Part shown: positions 1 to 12,174 of the stretch, piece after piece | Position numbering within the stretch: the first letter of the stretch is position 1 | Layout: each line of letters begins with the position of its first letter | From: Actinomycetospora chibensis | Lineage (GTDB): Bacteria; Actinomycetota; Actinomycetes; Mycobacteriales; Pseudonocardiaceae | Reading direction: 5' to 3' | Assembly: GCF_028737215.1 (NCBI RefSeq) | Contig: NZ_JAQZAM010000008.1 | Span: forward strand, 62,001 to 126,000 | DNA: 64,000 nt | Program-made: the position numbers and the translations under genes | The notes under the pieces: model-generated | What the model saw: the letters and a program-made list of their open reading frames with translations, nothing else | Database searches by the model: none | What the model was told of the DNA's origin: nothing

Positions 1-71
1 CGGCGCTGGCGTTCATCGTCGGCGAGGTGATCGCCTTCGCACGGCTGAAGACACCCACGATCGCGGTGTGA
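1..71 (+). CDS. 3' end of a membrane protein gene, possibly WecA/Rfe-type glycosyl-1-phosphate transferase (partial)
   Basis: Only the last 22 codons are present, read from base 3 and ending in TGA at 69-71. The encoded tail (ALAFIVGEVIAFARLKTPT) contains a hydrophobic stretch, as at the end of a polytopic membrane protein. In mycobacteria and many other actinobacteria the gene directly before atpI is the undecaprenyl-phosphate N-acetylglucosaminyl-1-phosphate transferase (wecA/rfe). The assignment rests on that position alone; the residues visible are too few to identify a family. Confidence 0.45.
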   Translation, partial: ALAFIVGEVIAFARLKTPTIAV

Positions 72-125
72 TCGTCGCCCGAACGGCCGTCCCCTACTCG
101 GCGGTGTGGCCTCCGACGGCCCGTA

Positions 126-467
126 GTGGACGGGGACGAACCTGCTGATATGGTGCGCCCGATGGCGCAGGACAGCCTCCGCGGTGATGCGGGACGCACC
201 CCTCCGAAGGGGTCCGCGGACCAGTCACCGTCGGAGGCCTGGACGGTGCTCTCCCATCTGATCACCGGAATCCTGGTGTTCGGACTGGCCGGATGGGGAA
301 TCGACACCCTGCTCTCGACGCGCTGGTTCCTGCTGGTCGGGCTCCTGCTCGGCGGGGCCGCGTCCTTCAGCTTGATCTACATCCGCTACCTTTACATCCC
401 CCCTGAGCCCCTCGGTGGACCCGGTGAACCCGCCGGCCCGGAGGACCGGAAGGAGCAGCACGGGTGA
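126..467 (+). CDS. atpI: AtpI/AtpZ-like ATP synthase accessory protein
   Basis: Small membrane protein of 113 residues from the GTG at 126; in-frame ATGs at 150 and 162 would give shorter forms and are equally possible. An acidic, polar N-terminus is followed by two membrane helices (about residues 43-60 and 68-88) with the Gly-rich pattern GLAGWGIDTLL between them, typical of the AtpZ/AtpI family, then a polar, Pro-rich tail. Family members help assemble the c-ring or carry Mg2+/Ca2+. The stop codon overlaps the GTG start of atpB by four bases, so the two are translationally coupled as the head of the ATP synthase operon. Confidence 0.85.
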   Translation: MDGDEPADMVRPMAQDSLRGDAGRTPPKGSADQSPSEAWTVLSHLITGILVFGLAGWGIDTLLSTRWFLLVGLLLGGAASFSLIYIRYLYIPPEPLGGPGEPAGPEDRKEQHG

Positions 468-1291
468 TCTCGTCGTTGACGCAGGTACCGGCGCCACCGG
501 TCCCGCCTCCGATGCCTGCCGAGGGCTTCAAGGCCCCCGGCGTCGAGGACTTCAACCTCCCCCCGATCTTCGAGGGCATCCCGGTCCTCGAGTGGTTCGA
601 CAAGGTCTCGATCCAGTTCATCGTCGCCGCCCTCTTCGTGTGGGCCTTCTTCGCGCTCGCGACGAAGGACCCGAAGGTGGTCCCCGGGCGGCTGCAGTTC
701 CTCGCGGAGAAGTTCCAGGGGATCGTCCGGGACCAGATCGCCCGGGACAACATCGGTCCCGAGTTCCGCAAGTACGTGCCCTACCTGGTCGCGCTCTTCG
801 CGTTCATCCTCGTGAACAACGTCTTCGGGATCCTGCCCTTCGTGCAGTTCCCGTCGTTCTCGCACCCGGGCATGGCGTACGCCCTCGCCGCCATCACGTG
901 GCTGATCTACAACTACGTCGGCATCAAGAAGCAGGGCTTCGGCGGCTACGTCCGGCTCATGACCTGGCCGCCCGGGGTACCGGCCTGGGTTCGGGTCATC
1001 CTGACCCCGATCGAGTTCCTCTCCAACTTCATCCTGCGGCCGGTCACGCTCTCCCTGCGGCTCTTCGGCAACATGCTGGCGGGCCACCTGCTGCTGCTGG
1101 TCTTCATCTTCGGCGGCGAGTACATGCTGACCGTCGCGGACGACCTCATCCTCAACGTGCTCTCGCCGTTCGCGTTCCTCTTCGCGATCGTCATGACGTT
1201 CTTCGAGGCCTTCATCCAGGTGGTGCAGGCCTACATCTTCACGGTCCTCACGGCGTCGTACATCGGTGCGTCGCTGGCCGACGAGCACTGA
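464..1291 (+). CDS. atpB: F1Fo ATP synthase subunit a
   Basis: Subunit a of the membrane Fo sector, 275 residues, forming the proton half-channels against the c-ring. The helix carrying the essential arginine is clear: Arg199 in [16 protein letters not shown], the family signature. About five to six hydrophobic segments follow a Pro-rich N-terminus. The start is GTG in a GTGA overlap with atpI. The gene ends 85 bases before atpE; that gap shows no strong hairpin, so the operon probably continues through it. Confidence 0.96.
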   Translation: MISSLTQVPAPPVPPPMPAEGFKAPGVEDFNLPPIFEGIPVLEWFDKVSIQFIVAALFVWAFFALATKDPKVVPGRLQFLAEKFQGIVRDQIARDNIGPEFRKYVPYLVALFAFILVNNVFGILPFVQFPSFSHPGMAYALAAITWLIYNYVGIKKQGFGGYVRLMTWPPGVPAWVRVILTPIEFLSNFILRPVTLSLRLFGNMLAGHLLLLVFIFGGEYMLTVADDLILNVLSPFAFLFAIVMTFFEAFIQVVQAYIFTVLTASYIGASLADEH

Positions 1292-1376
1292 GCTCCACAC
1301 CGATCCACCGGGTCGCCGAAACCACCGGCGCCGTCCCTCCCCGATTCAGCGAACGAACACCGGAAAGGAACCCCTC

Positions 1377-1583
1377 ATGGTTCAGGGCAGCCTCAACATG
1401 GTCGGCTACGGCCTCTCCGCCGTCGGCCCCGGTATCGGCGTCGGCATCGTCTTCGCCGCGTTCATCAACGGCGTGGCGCGTCAGCCCGAGGCCCGCGGCC
1501 AGCTGCAGACCATCGCGTTCATCGGCTTCGCCCTCTCCGAGGCGCTGGCGATCATCGGTCTGGTCCTCGCGTTCGCCATCTGA
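1377..1583 (+). CDS. atpE: F1Fo ATP synthase subunit c
   Basis: Proteolipid c of the rotor ring. I start it at the ATG at 1377 ([12 protein letters not shown]), preceded by GGAAAGGA; the open frame extends upstream to 1266 but that part overlaps atpB and is not protein-like. The 68-residue product is two hydrophobic helices joined by the polar loop ARQPEA (Arg35-Gln36-Pro37), with the proton-binding carboxylate Glu55 in [11 protein letters not shown]. The length is slightly short for an actinobacterial c subunit but complete. This subunit is the binding site of diarylquinolines in mycobacteria. Confidence 0.95.
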   Translation: MVQGSLNMVGYGLSAVGPGIGVGIVFAAFINGVARQPEARGQLQTIAFIGFALSEALAIIGLVLAFAI

Positions 1584-1623
1584 TTCCCCCTGACCGGTCG
1601 CCGGAGGGGCGGGAGGTGAACAC

Positions 1624-2226
1624 ATGAGTGCCATCGAGGTGCTCGCCGAGCAGCCGGCGGGCGAGCCGTACGCCGCGTTCCCGCACGTCGCGGAGATCAT
1701 CGTCGGCCTGATCGCCTTCTCGCTGCTCGTCTACGTGATCGGGAAGTTCGCGTGGCCGAACGTCGTGACCTCGCACGAGGACACGAAGAAGCAGATCGAG
1801 GGCGGCATGGCCCGGGCCGAGGCCATGGAGGCCGACGCCAAGGCGGAGCTCGCACGCAGCCGTCAGCGGCTCGCCGGTGTCGACGACGAGACCGCGCGCA
1901 TCCGTGACGACGCACGGGCCGATGCCGAGCGCATCGGCCAGGACATGGACGCCAAGGCGCGCGACGAGGCCGAGCGCATCAAGGCCCAGGGCCAGCAGTC
2001 CCTGGACGCCTCGCGCTCACGCACGATCTCGGACCTGCGTGCCGAGACCGGGCACCGCTCGGTGGAGCTGGCCCGGCGCATCGTCGAGTCCTCGCTGTCC
2101 GACGACCGGAGCCGCGGGGAGAGCGTCGACCGCTTCCTCGCCGAGCTCGAGGCCATGGGCGGCTCGACAGGTGGACCAGCAGGCGGGACCGGCAACGGTG
2201 CCCGCGGGAACGGGGGCCAGGCATGA
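1624..2226 (+). CDS. atpF: F1Fo ATP synthase subunit b
   Basis: Peripheral stalk subunit b, 200 residues. One N-terminal membrane helix (about residues 22-44) is followed by a long charged helix rich in Ala, Glu, Arg and Asp that dimerises along the stator. It begins at ATG 1624 after the Shine-Dalgarno-like GGGAGGTG. A Gly-rich tail ends the protein. The stop overlaps atpH by four bases (ATGA), coupling the two stalk subunits. Confidence 0.94.
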   Translation: MSAIEVLAEQPAGEPYAAFPHVAEIIVGLIAFSLLVYVIGKFAWPNVVTSHEDTKKQIEGGMARAEAMEADAKAELARSRQRLAGVDDETARIRDDARADAERIGQDMDAKARDEAERIKAQGQQSLDASRSRTISDLRAETGHRSVELARRIVESSLSDDRSRGESVDRFLAELEAMGGSTGGPAGGTGNGARGNGGQA

Positions 2227-3071
2227 GTGCCTCCACCGCCGGCGTCCTCGCCGACTTCCACGCCGCGAGCCGTGACGCGCTCGAGGCCACGCGCCGTCGC
2301 CTCTCCGAGGTCACGGCGCAGGCGACGGCGGGCGACCTCGACACCGTCGCCGAGCAGCTCGACTCCCTGGCCGACCTCCTCGGTCGCGAGGGCGAGCTGC
2401 GACGCACGCTCGCCGACGCGTCGCGCACCGCGGAGGACCGTGAGGGCCTCGCCGACCGGCTGATCGGTCGTCAGGTCACCTCGACCACCGGGGACATCGT
2501 GAAGACCGCGGTGTCGTCGTCGTGGTCGCGGCCCGAGGACCTCGTCACGGGTCTGCGCACCGTCGCCCGTGAGGCCCTCCTCGTCTCGGCCGAGCGTGAC
2601 GGCCGGCTCGACGCCGTCGAGGACGAGCTGTTCCGGCTCGGTCGCATCGTCGGCGGCTCGCCCGACCTCGAGCGGCTGCTGGCCGACCCGGCCGCCGACG
2701 CCGAGGGCAAGCAGCGGGTCCTCGACCAGCTGCTCGCCGACCGGGCCGAGCCCGTCACCCGCAAGCTCGCCGCCCAGCTCGTCGCCCACCCGGTGGCTCG
2801 CGGCATCGCCCAGGGCCTCGAGCGCCTGGCCGAGCTCGCGGCCGAGCGCCGCGAGCGGTCGGTCGCCACGGTGCGCTCGCCCATCGCCCTCTCGGACCAG
2901 CAGCAGCAGCGGCTGGCCGACGCCCTGACGCGCATCTACCGTCGGGACATCACCCTGCACCTCGAGGTCGACCCCGGCATCGTCGGCGGTCTCGTGATCC
3001 AGGTGGGGGACGAGGTCATCGACGGCAGCGTTGCCGGACGGCTCGACGAGCTCGGCCGAAGACTGGGCTGA
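2223..3071 (+). CDS. atpH: F1Fo ATP synthase subunit delta
   Basis: Stator subunit delta (OSCP), 282 residues, a normal length for actinobacteria, where delta may carry an extra N-terminal b-like helix. The first 110 residues are charged and helical. The OSCP domain follows, and its conserved C-terminal block [26 protein letters not shown] is clear in the last 45 residues. The ATG overlaps the atpF stop. A 61-base gap separates it from atpA. Confidence 0.93.
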   Translation: MSASTAGVLADFHAASRDALEATRRRLSEVTAQATAGDLDTVAEQLDSLADLLGREGELRRTLADASRTAEDREGLADRLIGRQVTSTTGDIVKTAVSSSWSRPEDLVTGLRTVAREALLVSAERDGRLDAVEDELFRLGRIVGGSPDLERLLADPAADAEGKQRVLDQLLADRAEPVTRKLAAQLVAHPVARGIAQGLERLAELAAERRERSVATVRSPIALSDQQQQRLADALTRIYRRDITLHLEVDPGIVGGLVIQVGDEVIDGSVAGRLDELGRRLG

Positions 3072-3132
3072 ACTGTCGGCTCGCCTGACGTCGACCAACG
3101 AACCCCCCTAACGACTAGCGAGAGCGGAAGCC

Positions 3133-4860
3133 ATGGCCGAGTTGACCATCTCCTCCGACGAGGTCCGTAGCGCGATCGAGGACTACGTGTCCTCGTACTC
3201 CGCGGACTCGACCCGTCAGGAGGTCGGCATCGTCGCCTCGACGGGCGACGGCATCGCATACGTCGAGGGCCTTCCCTCGACCATGACCAACGAGCTCCTC
3301 GAGTTCCCCGGAGGCGTGCTGGGCCTGGCCCAGAACCTCGAGGAGCGCGAGATCGGCGTCGTCATCCTCGGTGAGTACGAGACCATCGAGCAGGGCCAGC
3401 AGGTCACCCGCACCGGCCGCGTGCTGTCGGTGCCGGTCGGCGACAACTTCCTCGGCCGGGTGGTCAACCCCCTCGGCCAGCCCTTGGACGGGCTCGGCGA
3501 CATCGAGTCCGAGGGCGAGCGGGAGATGGAGCTGCAGGCGGCCACGGTCGTCCAGCGCCAGGGCGTCACCGAGCCCCTGCAGACCGGCATCAAGGCGATC
3601 GACGCCATGACCCCGGTCGGCCGCGGCCAGCGCCAGCTGATCATCGGCGACCGCAAGACCGGCAAGACCGCGGTCTGCACCGACACGATCATCAACCAGC
3701 GCGAGGCCTGGGAGACCGGCGACCCGGAGCAGCAGGTCCGCTGCGTCTACGTCGCCGTCGGCCAGAAGGGCACCACGATCGCCGGTGTCCGCCAGGCCCT
3801 CGAGGACGCCGGCGCGATGGAGTACACGACCATCGTCGCCGCCCCGGCCTCCGACCCGGCCGGCTTCAAGTACATCGCCCCGTACGCCGGCTCGGCGATC
3901 GCCCAGCACTGGATGTTCCAGGGCAAGCACTGCCTGATCGTCTTCGACGACCTGTCGAAGCAGGCCGAGGCCTACCGCGCGATCTCGCTGCTGCTGCGTC
4001 GCCCGCCGGGCCGCGAGGCCTACCCGGGCGACGTCTTCTACCTGCACTCCCGGCTGCTCGAGCGGTGCGCGAAGCTCAACGACGAGCTCGGCGCCGGCTC
4101 GCTGACCGGCTTGCCGATCGTCGAGACCAAGGGCGGCGACATCGCGGCCTACATCCCGACGAACGTCATCTCGATCACCGACGGCCAGTGCTTCCTCGAG
4201 GCCGACCTGTTCAACCAGGGCCAGCGGCCCGCGCTGAACGTCGGGAACTCGGTGTCGCGCGTCGGCGGTGACGCCCAGATCAAGGCGATGAAGTCCGTCG
4301 CCGGCCGTCTGCGCGTGGAGCTGGCGCAGTACCGCGAGCTGGAGTCCTTCGCAGCCTTCGGCTCCGACCTCGACGCCACCTCGCAGGCGCAGCTCGACCG
4401 CGGTGCCCGCCTCATGGAGCTGCTCAAGCAGGGCCAGGGCGAGCCGTACCCGGTCGAGGAGGAGGTCGTCGGCATCTTCCTCGGCACCCGTGGTCACCTC
4501 GACTCGGTGCCGGTCGAGGACGTCAGCCGCTTCGAGACCGAGTTCCTCGAGCACGTGCGTCGCGACGGCAGCGTGCTCGCCGCGATCCGCGACACCGGCA
4601 AGCTCTCCGACGAGGATGAGGAGCGGCTGAACAAGACCGTCTCCGAGTTCAAGCAGCAGTTCGCCACGGAGTCCGGCGAGGCCGTCGAGGACGACGGCGG
4701 CACCGGCGAGCTCGCCACCGGCGACGGGTCGTCCGACGAGTCGTCGGAGGGTTCCTCCGAGGAGTCGTCCGAGAGCTCGTCGCAGAGCTCGGACGAGAGC
4801 TCGGACGGGACCTCGGACGAGAGCTCGGACGAGAACGCCGACTCGGGCGCGAGGAGCTAG
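3133..4860 (+). CDS. atpA: F1Fo ATP synthase subunit alpha with long acidic serine-rich tail
   Basis: Non-catalytic nucleotide-binding subunit of F1, 575 residues. The Walker A motif GDRKTGKT is at residues 172-179, and the N-terminal beta-barrel and C-terminal helical domains are normal. Mycobacterial alpha subunits carry a C-terminal extension of about 35 residues that restrains ATP hydrolysis. Here the tail (residues about 513-575) is longer and almost entirely Ser, Asp, Glu and Gly ([18 protein letters not shown]). The tail is coded in frame and the stop lies directly before atpG, so it is not a frameshift product. Confidence 0.97.
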   Translation: MAELTISSDEVRSAIEDYVSSYSADSTRQEVGIVASTGDGIAYVEGLPSTMTNELLEFPGGVLGLAQNLEEREIGVVILGEYETIEQGQQVTRTGRVLSVPVGDNFLGRVVNPLGQPLDGLGDIESEGEREMELQAATVVQRQGVTEPLQTGIKAIDAMTPVGRGQRQLIIGDRKTGKTAVCTDTIINQREAWETGDPEQQVRCVYVAVGQKGTTIAGVRQALEDAGAMEYTTIVAAPASDPAGFKYIAPYAGSAIAQHWMFQGKHCLIVFDDLSKQAEAYRAISLLLRRPPGREAYPGDVFYLHSRLLERCAKLNDELGAGSLTGLPIVETKGGDIAAYIPTNVISITDGQCFLEADLFNQGQRPALNVGNSVSRVGGDAQIKAMKSVAGRLRVELAQYRELESFAAFGSDLDATSQAQLDRGARLMELLKQGQGEPYPVEEEVVGIFLGTRGHLDSVPVEDVSRFETEFLEHVRRDGSVLAAIRDTGKLSDEDEERLNKTVSEFKQQFATESGEAVEDDGGTGELATGDGSSDESSEGSSEESSESSSQSSDESSDGTSDESSDENADSGARS

Positions 4861-4865
4861 ACGGC

Positions 4866-7377
<2,512 letters not shown>

Positions 7378-7378
<1 letters not shown>

Positions 7379-7776
7379 TGGCGACCATGGAGGTCGCCAT
7401 CGTCGGCGTCGAGAAGCGGTTGTGGTCGGGGGAGGCGAGCTTCGTCTCCGCCCGCACGGTCGACGGCGACATCGGTCTGCTGCCCGGGCACCAGCCGATG
7501 ATCGCCGCCCTCGACGAGGCAGGCGTGGTGCGGATCGACCCCAGCGAGGGCGAGTCGTTCCACGCCGCGGTGTTCGGCGGGTTCCTCTCGGTCACCGCGG
7601 AGTCGGTGACCATCCTCGCCGAGCTGGCCGAGATGGCCGAGGAGGTCGACGTCGCGGCGGCGCGGGACGAGCTCCAGCGCGCCGAGGGCGGCGGGGACGA
7701 CTTCGACGACGCGGCAGCCGCCGCGGCCAGGGCGCGAGCGCGTCTCCGGGCCGCCGGCGAGTCCCCGGACCGCTGA
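7378..7776 (+). CDS. atpC: F1Fo ATP synthase subunit epsilon
   Basis: Epsilon subunit, 132 residues, starting at the ATG that overlaps the atpD stop. The N-terminal beta-sandwich (residues 1-85, with GDIGLLPGHQPMIAAL) binds gamma and the c-ring. The C-terminal helical part (residues 90-132, Ala/Arg-rich) is longer than in mycobacteria and contains a short acidic break, EGGGDDFDD, echoing the acidic insertions in alpha and gamma. It is the last ATP synthase gene of the operon. Confidence 0.95.
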
Positions 7777-7795
7777 GGGACGGCGAGCAGCACCC

Positions 7796-8239
7796 GTGGG
7801 CGTGACGATGATCGCCGAGTTGGCGGCCATCGTCGTGCTCGCGGTGCTGCTCGTCGTCGCCCTGCTGGTGCTGCGCCGCATCCGGCTCCTGCGCCGGGGC
7901 GGCGTCGACGTCGCCCTGCGCGGGGCGCGGGACACCGAGGACCTCCGCGGGTGGCACTCGGGGCTCGGGCGCTACCGGGGCAACGAGTTCCGCTGGTACC
8001 GCATCAGCGGCCTGAGCTCCGGACCGAACGTGGTCCTCGACCGCACGCGCCTCGAGATCACCGACCGGCGCGCCCCGATCGACGGCGAGATGCACCCCGC
8101 CGGCTCGACGGTGCTGACCTGCCGCAACGGTGCCGACGTGTGGGAGCTGGCGATCAGCGCCGACGCGCTCACCGGCTTCTCGTCGTGGCTCGAGTCCACC
8201 CCGCCGGGACGCTCCACGGGCTACCGGCAGGCGAGCTAG
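7796..8239 (+). CDS. DUF2550 family membrane-anchored protein
   Basis: A 147-residue protein from GTG 7796 (a later ATG at 7808 is possible). One N-terminal membrane helix (residues 6-26) is followed by a basic RRIRLLRRGG stretch and a soluble domain with the pattern WHSGLGRYRGNEFRWYR typical of the DUF2550 family. Its position just after atpC matches Rv1312 in Mycobacterium. No enzymatic function is established. The 20-base spacing suggests it is the last gene of the atp transcript; it ends four bases from the convergent gntR-type gene. Confidence 0.85.
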   Translation: MGVTMIAELAAIVVLAVLLVVALLVLRRIRLLRRGGVDVALRGARDTEDLRGWHSGLGRYRGNEFRWYRISGLSSGPNVVLDRTRLEITDRRAPIDGEMHPAGSTVLTCRNGADVWELAISADALTGFSSWLESTPPGRSTGYRQAS

Positions 8240-8243
8240 CGAC

Positions 8244-8987
8244 TCACGTCCAGAAGCCGTCGCGCTCGTAGAGCCGCCGGAGCTCGACGATGTGGTCCCG
8301 CATCGCCTCCTCGGCCTCGCCCGCCCGGCCCTGCGCGATGTGATCCGCGATCTCGCGGTGGCAGGCGTCGACCTTGTCCCACTCGCCCGGCTCGACGCCG
8401 GCGCGGCGCAGGCGCGTGCGCAGCACGTCGTTCACCGGCTGGCCCATGAGCGTCAGCATCAGGTTGCCCGTGGCCATGAGCAGCGTCGTGTGGAAGTCGA
8501 GGTGCCCGACGAAACCGCTCGGGTCGCGGTCGTCGCGCCGGGCCGCGGCCGCGGTCCGCACGGCCTCGACGGTCTCGGCGTCGGCCCGCTGGGCGGCCAG
8601 CCGCGCGGCCGCGGGCTCCAGCAGCAGGCGGGCCTCGAGCAGGTCGCTGACGTGCAGCTGCGGGGTCATCACGAGCACACCGAGCGCGCTGCCGACGTCC
8701 TCGACGACACGCGCGGGATCGGGCTCGCTGACGAACGTGCCGCCCTGGACGCCGCGGTGGGTCTCGACGAGATGCTGGCTGGACAGCACCCGCAGCGCCT
8801 CGCGCGCCGTGCTGCGGCTGACCCCGAACGCCCGGCCGAGTTCAGCCTCGTTCGGCAGCCGGGTGCCCGACGGCAGGGTGCCGGCGAGGATCTGGGTGCG
8901 CAGCTCGTCGGCGACCTGCCGGTACGCGGGCCGCACGCGCTGCACGCGCAGGTGTGCGACCGGAGCGGTACTCGAGGTCCTGGGCAC
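8244..8987 (-). CDS. GntR family (FCD-domain) transcriptional regulator
   Basis: Repressor-type protein of about 247 residues. The N-terminal winged helix has PAYRQVADELRTQILAGTLPSG and LGRAFGVSRSTAREALRVL, the GntR signature. The C-terminal all-helical FCD domain has His and Asp residues (HLDFHTTLL, HREIADHI, RDHIVEL) placed to bind a metal or acid ligand. I start it at GTG 8987, about 20 residues before the DNA-binding domain; the frame is open to ATG 9053, but that start would place the palindromic operator at 9025-9039 inside the coding region. It is divergent from the catabolic cluster it most likely controls. Confidence 0.85.
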   Translation of the reverse strand: MPRTSSTAPVAHLRVQRVRPAYRQVADELRTQILAGTLPSGTRLPNEAELGRAFGVSRSTAREALRVLSSQHLVETHRGVQGGTFVSEPDPARVVEDVGSALGVLVMTPQLHVSDLLEARLLLEPAAARLAAQRADAETVEAVRTAAAARRDDRDPSGFVGHLDFHTTLLMATGNLMLTLMGQPVNDVLRTRLRRAGVEPGEWDKVDACHREIADHIAQGRAGEAEEAMRDHIVELRRLYERDGFWT

Positions 8988-9024
8988 GGTCCGAGGGTAG
9001 TCGCTCGCCGGTGCTTGTGGCAGA

Positions 9025-9039
9025 TACGTCAGACGTTTA
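9025..9039. promoter_or_regulatory. Palindromic operator, copy 1 (gntR / maoC divergent promoter)
   Basis: The sequence TACGTCAGACGTTTA contains a perfect dyad ACGTC-A-GACGT (9026-9036). It lies between the divergent regulator gene and the first gene of the catabolic operon. The same 15 bases occur, inverted, at 13566-13580 before the second operon. Short odd-centred palindromes of this kind are normal GntR-family operators; the link to this regulator is inferred from position. Confidence 0.7.
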
Positions 9040-9051
9040 GCGTCCCCGGGC

Positions 9052-9594
9052 ATGTCCGTCGTGGCGGGGTGGCAGGGCCGGTTCTTCGAGGACTTCGTGG
9101 TGGGTGACGTCTACCAGCACCCGCTGGGACGCACGATCACCGAGACCGACAACACCTGGTTCACGTTGCTGACGATGAACACGAACCAGGCGCACTTCAA
9201 CGCCCAGGTCGGCGCGGAGTCCGAGTTCGGTCGAATGCTCGTCGCGTCGCCCCTGACGATCTCGATCGTGATGGGGCAGTCGGTGTCGGACACCAGCCAG
9301 AACGCGTTCGCGAACCTCGGGATCGACGAACTGCGCCTCACCGCGCCGGTCTTCGCGGGCGACACGCTCTACGCCGAGTCGCTCGTGCTGTCCGCGCGCG
9401 GCTCGGGCAGCCGCCCGGACGCCGGCATCGTCGGCGTGCGCACCCGCGGGCTCAACCAGGACGGCGTCGAGGTCCTGACGTTCAAGCGCGCCTTCTACGT
9501 GCACCGGCGCGACGCCCCGCGCGCGGCGGCGCCGTTCCCGCAGGCCGCGACGCCCCTGTCCCTGGAGAACGAGGCGCTGGAGAACGAGCAGTGA
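9052..9594 (+). CDS. MaoC-like (R)-specific enoyl-CoA hydratase family protein
   Basis: A 180-residue single hot-dog-fold protein. The opening GRFFEDFVVGDVYQHPLGRT and the Asp/His-containing stretch ITETDNTWFTLLTMNTNQAHFN resemble MaoC hydratases such as mesaconyl-type acyl-CoA hydratases, which add water across a 2,3-double bond of an acyl-CoA. First gene of an operon with tightly overlapping starts, its stop overlaps the next start by four bases. It probably hydrates the product of the acyl-CoA dehydrogenase two genes down. The substrate cannot be told from sequence. Confidence 0.8.
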   Translation: MSVVAGWQGRFFEDFVVGDVYQHPLGRTITETDNTWFTLLTMNTNQAHFNAQVGAESEFGRMLVASPLTISIVMGQSVSDTSQNAFANLGIDELRLTAPVFAGDTLYAESLVLSARGSGSRPDAGIVGVRTRGLNQDGVEVLTFKRAFYVHRRDAPRAAAPFPQAATPLSLENEALENEQ

Positions 9595-10820
9595 AGCCCC
9601 TCGAGGACATCCGGATCGTCTCGCTCGAGCAGTACGGCGCCGGGCCGTTCGGGTCGATGCACCTCGCCGAGCTCGGCGCCGAGGTCATCAAGATCGAGGA
9701 CCCGTCGTCGGGCGGCGACGTCGGGCGCTACGTGCCGCCGTACGCCCAGGACGGCGACTCGCTGTTCTTCGAGTCGTTCAACAAGAACAAGTCGTCGGTG
9801 CTGCTCGACATCCGCGCCGACGCCGGGCGCGAGGTGTTCCACGACCTGGTCCGCAGCGCCGACGCCGTGTACTCCAACCTGCGCGGCGACGTCCCGGCGA
9901 AGCTCGGCATCCGGTACGCCGACCTGGCCGACGTCAACCCGCGGATCGTGTGCTGCTCGCTGACCGGGTTCGGCATGACCGGACCCCGCTCCGGCGAGCC
10001 CGGCTACGACTACGTGCTGCAGGCGCTCGGCGGCTGGATGTCGCTCACCGGGGAGCCCGGCGGCGCGCCGCAGAAGGCGGGCCTGTCGCTCGTGGACTAC
10101 AGCGGCGGGTTCGTCGCCGCGATCGCCCTGCTCGCCGGCATCCACGCCGCGCGCCGCGACGGCGTCGGCACCGACTGCGACCTGTCCCTCTACGACACCG
10201 CGGTGAGCCTGCTGACCTACCCCGCGACGTGGCATCTCACCGAGGGCTACACGCCGGCGCGCACGCACCACTCGGCCCATCCGTCGCTCGTGCCGTTCCA
10301 GGCGTTCGAGGCGGCCGACGGCTGGCTCGTCGTGGGGTGCGCCAAGGAGAAGTTCTGGCAGCGGCTCACCGTCGTGCTCGAGCGCCCCGACCTCGCCGAG
10401 GACCCCCGCTTCGCGACGTTCCGCGACCGCGACGTGCACCGCGACGTCCTCGTCCCGGTGCTCGAGGAGCTGTTCGCGGCGCGCGACGTGGGGGTCTGGA
10501 TCGCGGCGATGGGCGCGGCGGGCATCCCGTGCGCGCCGATCCACGACGTCGGCGAGGCCCTCACCGACCCCCACACCGCCGCGCGCGGGCTCGTGGCCGA
10601 GACCGGGCACGCCCACTGGGGGACCGTGCGGTCGCTGCGCTCGCCGGTGCGCGTCGGTCCGCCCGGCGACGACACGCGGCCGGCCCGCGGCGGCCCCGCG
10701 ATGGGCGAGCACACCCGGTCGGTGCTGCGCGGGATCGGCTACGACGACGAGCAGCTGGCCGCGCTGCGCGACGCGGGCGCGTTCGGCACCCACGACATCG
10801 GGTTCGGGGAGGACCGCTGA
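9591..10820 (+). CDS. CaiB/BaiF family CoA-transferase
   Basis: A 409-residue class III CoA-transferase: PLEDIRIVSLEQYGAGPFG at the start, AELGAEVIKIEDPSSGGD, NKNKSSVLLDIR, and the block KAGLSLVDYSGG whose Asp aligns with the nucleophile of formyl-CoA transferase. It would move CoA from a donor thioester to a carboxylic acid, activating the substrate for the neighbouring dehydrogenase and hydratase. The GTG start overlaps the maoC stop and its own stop overlaps the next ATG. Confidence 0.9.
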   Translation: MKPLEDIRIVSLEQYGAGPFGSMHLAELGAEVIKIEDPSSGGDVGRYVPPYAQDGDSLFFESFNKNKSSVLLDIRADAGREVFHDLVRSADAVYSNLRGDVPAKLGIRYADLADVNPRIVCCSLTGFGMTGPRSGEPGYDYVLQALGGWMSLTGEPGGAPQKAGLSLVDYSGGFVAAIALLAGIHAARRDGVGTDCDLSLYDTAVSLLTYPATWHLTEGYTPARTHHSAHPSLVPFQAFEAADGWLVVGCAKEKFWQRLTVVLERPDLAEDPRFATFRDRDVHRDVLVPVLEELFAARDVGVWIAAMGAAGIPCAPIHDVGEALTDPHTAARGLVAETGHAHWGTVRSLRSPVRVGPPGDDTRPARGGPAMGEHTRSVLRGIGYDDEQLAALRDAGAFGTHDIGFGEDR

Positions 10821-11983
10821 TGGACTTCCGGCTGAGCGACGAGCAGCGCCTCTTCCGCGAGACCCTGCGCACGTTCGTGGACCGCGAGATCGTGCCGGTC
10901 GCGCGCGACTGGGAGCACGAGGGCCGCTACCCCACCGAGATCGTCGAGGGCATGCGCGGACTCGGGCTCTTCGGGCTCGCGGTGCCCGAGGCCTACGGCG
11001 GGCTCGAGGCGGACACCGTGTCGTTCGCGCTGACGTTCGAGGAGATCTCTCGCGGCTGGATGGGCATCGCCGGCATCCTCGGGAGCCACTCGGTGTCCTG
11101 CTGGATGATCGCCCGCCACGGCACCGAGGAGCAGAAGCAGCGCTACCTCCCGGAGCTCGCGACGGGGGAGCGGCGCACCGCGATCGCGCTCACCGAGCCG
11201 GGCGCGGGCACCGACCTGCAGAGCATCACCACCACGGCCCGGCGCGACGGTGACGACTACGTCGTCCGCGGCACGAAGATGTGGATCACGAACGCCCGCC
11301 ACGCCGATCCGCTGCCGGTGCTGGTGAAGACCGATCCCGGTGCCGAGCCGGCCCACCGTGGCATGAGCATGCTGCTCGTCGACGCGGGCGCGCCCGGGCT
11401 CGAGATCACCAAGGACATGGGCAAGCTCGGCTACAAGGGCACCGAGTCCTGCGAGGTCGTGCTCGACGACGTGCGGGTGCCGGCCACGCAGCTGCTCGGC
11501 GGGGTCGAGGGCCGCGGGCTCCAGCAGGCGCTGTCGTCCCTGGAGACCGGGCGCATCAACATCGCCGCACGCTCGGTGGGCATCGCCCAGCGCGCCTACG
11601 ACGAGTCGCTGTCCTACGCCCGCGAGCGCCAGGCGTTCGGGCACGCGATCGGCGACTTCCAGGCCGTGCAGCTGCGCCTCTCGGCCATCGCGGTGCGCCT
11701 GCAGGCCGCCCGCCTGATGACCTACTGGGCGGCGTCGCGCATGGACGAGGGCGTGCGGATGGACACCGAGTCGGGCATGGCGAAGATCTTCGCCTCGGAC
11801 GCGGCGCTGGAGTGCGCCACCGACGCCATGCGCATCCACGGCGGCTACGGCTACTCGACGGAGTTCGAGGTGGAGCGGCTCTACCGCGACGCCCCGCTGA
11901 TGTCGATCGGCGAGGGCACGAACGACATGCTGGGCACCGTCGTCGCGAGGTCCCTGCTGGCGGGGAAGGCGACGATCCGGTGA
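10820..11983 (+). CDS. Acyl-CoA dehydrogenase
   Basis: FAD flavoprotein of 387 residues, full length for the family. The N-terminal helical domain begins DFRLSDEQRLFRETLRTFVDREI, the signature ALTEPGAGTDLQSI lies mid-protein, and the catalytic base is Glu365 in IGEGTNDM near the C-terminus. It oxidises an acyl-CoA at C2-C3 and passes electrons to ETF. Short-branched-chain or dicarboxyl-CoA substrates are plausible from the cluster but not demonstrable. Translationally coupled to both neighbours. Confidence 0.92.
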   Translation: MDFRLSDEQRLFRETLRTFVDREIVPVARDWEHEGRYPTEIVEGMRGLGLFGLAVPEAYGGLEADTVSFALTFEEISRGWMGIAGILGSHSVSCWMIARHGTEEQKQRYLPELATGERRTAIALTEPGAGTDLQSITTTARRDGDDYVVRGTKMWITNARHADPLPVLVKTDPGAEPAHRGMSMLLVDAGAPGLEITKDMGKLGYKGTESCEVVLDDVRVPATQLLGGVEGRGLQQALSSLETGRINIAARSVGIAQRAYDESLSYARERQAFGHAIGDFQAVQLRLSAIAVRLQAARLMTYWAASRMDEGVRMDTESGMAKIFASDAALECATDAMRIHGGYGYSTEFEVERLYRDAPLMSIGEGTNDMLGTVVARSLLAGKATIR

Positions 11984-12174
11984 GCGTTCCCGATCCGGCC
12001 GAGCTGGCCGCCCTCGCGGCCCGCCTCGGGTACCGGATCGACGACGAGGTCGTCCTCGCGCTGCGCGCCGCGGTGGTCGGGACCGAGGACGCCGTCGCGA
12101 GGCTGCGGGCCCGGCCGCTGCCGGCCGACGGGGCGGCGGATCCGGCGCACGGCGACGCGTGGTTGCGCCGGTGA
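11980..12174 (+). CDS. Small AtzG/GatC-like amidase partner protein
   Basis: A 64-residue protein starting at GTG 11980 in a GTGA overlap with the dehydrogenase gene, and itself overlapping the amidase start. The pattern DPAELAALAARLGYRIDDEVVLALRAAV resembles AtzG (DUF4089), the GatC-like stabilising subunit that sits directly before AtzE-type amidases. It is too short for family certainty, but the strict two-sided coupling and the downstream amidase support a structural role in an amidase heterodimer. Confidence 0.6.
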   Translation: MSVPDPAELAALAARLGYRIDDEVVLALRAAVVGTEDAVARLRARPLPADGAADPAHGDAWLRR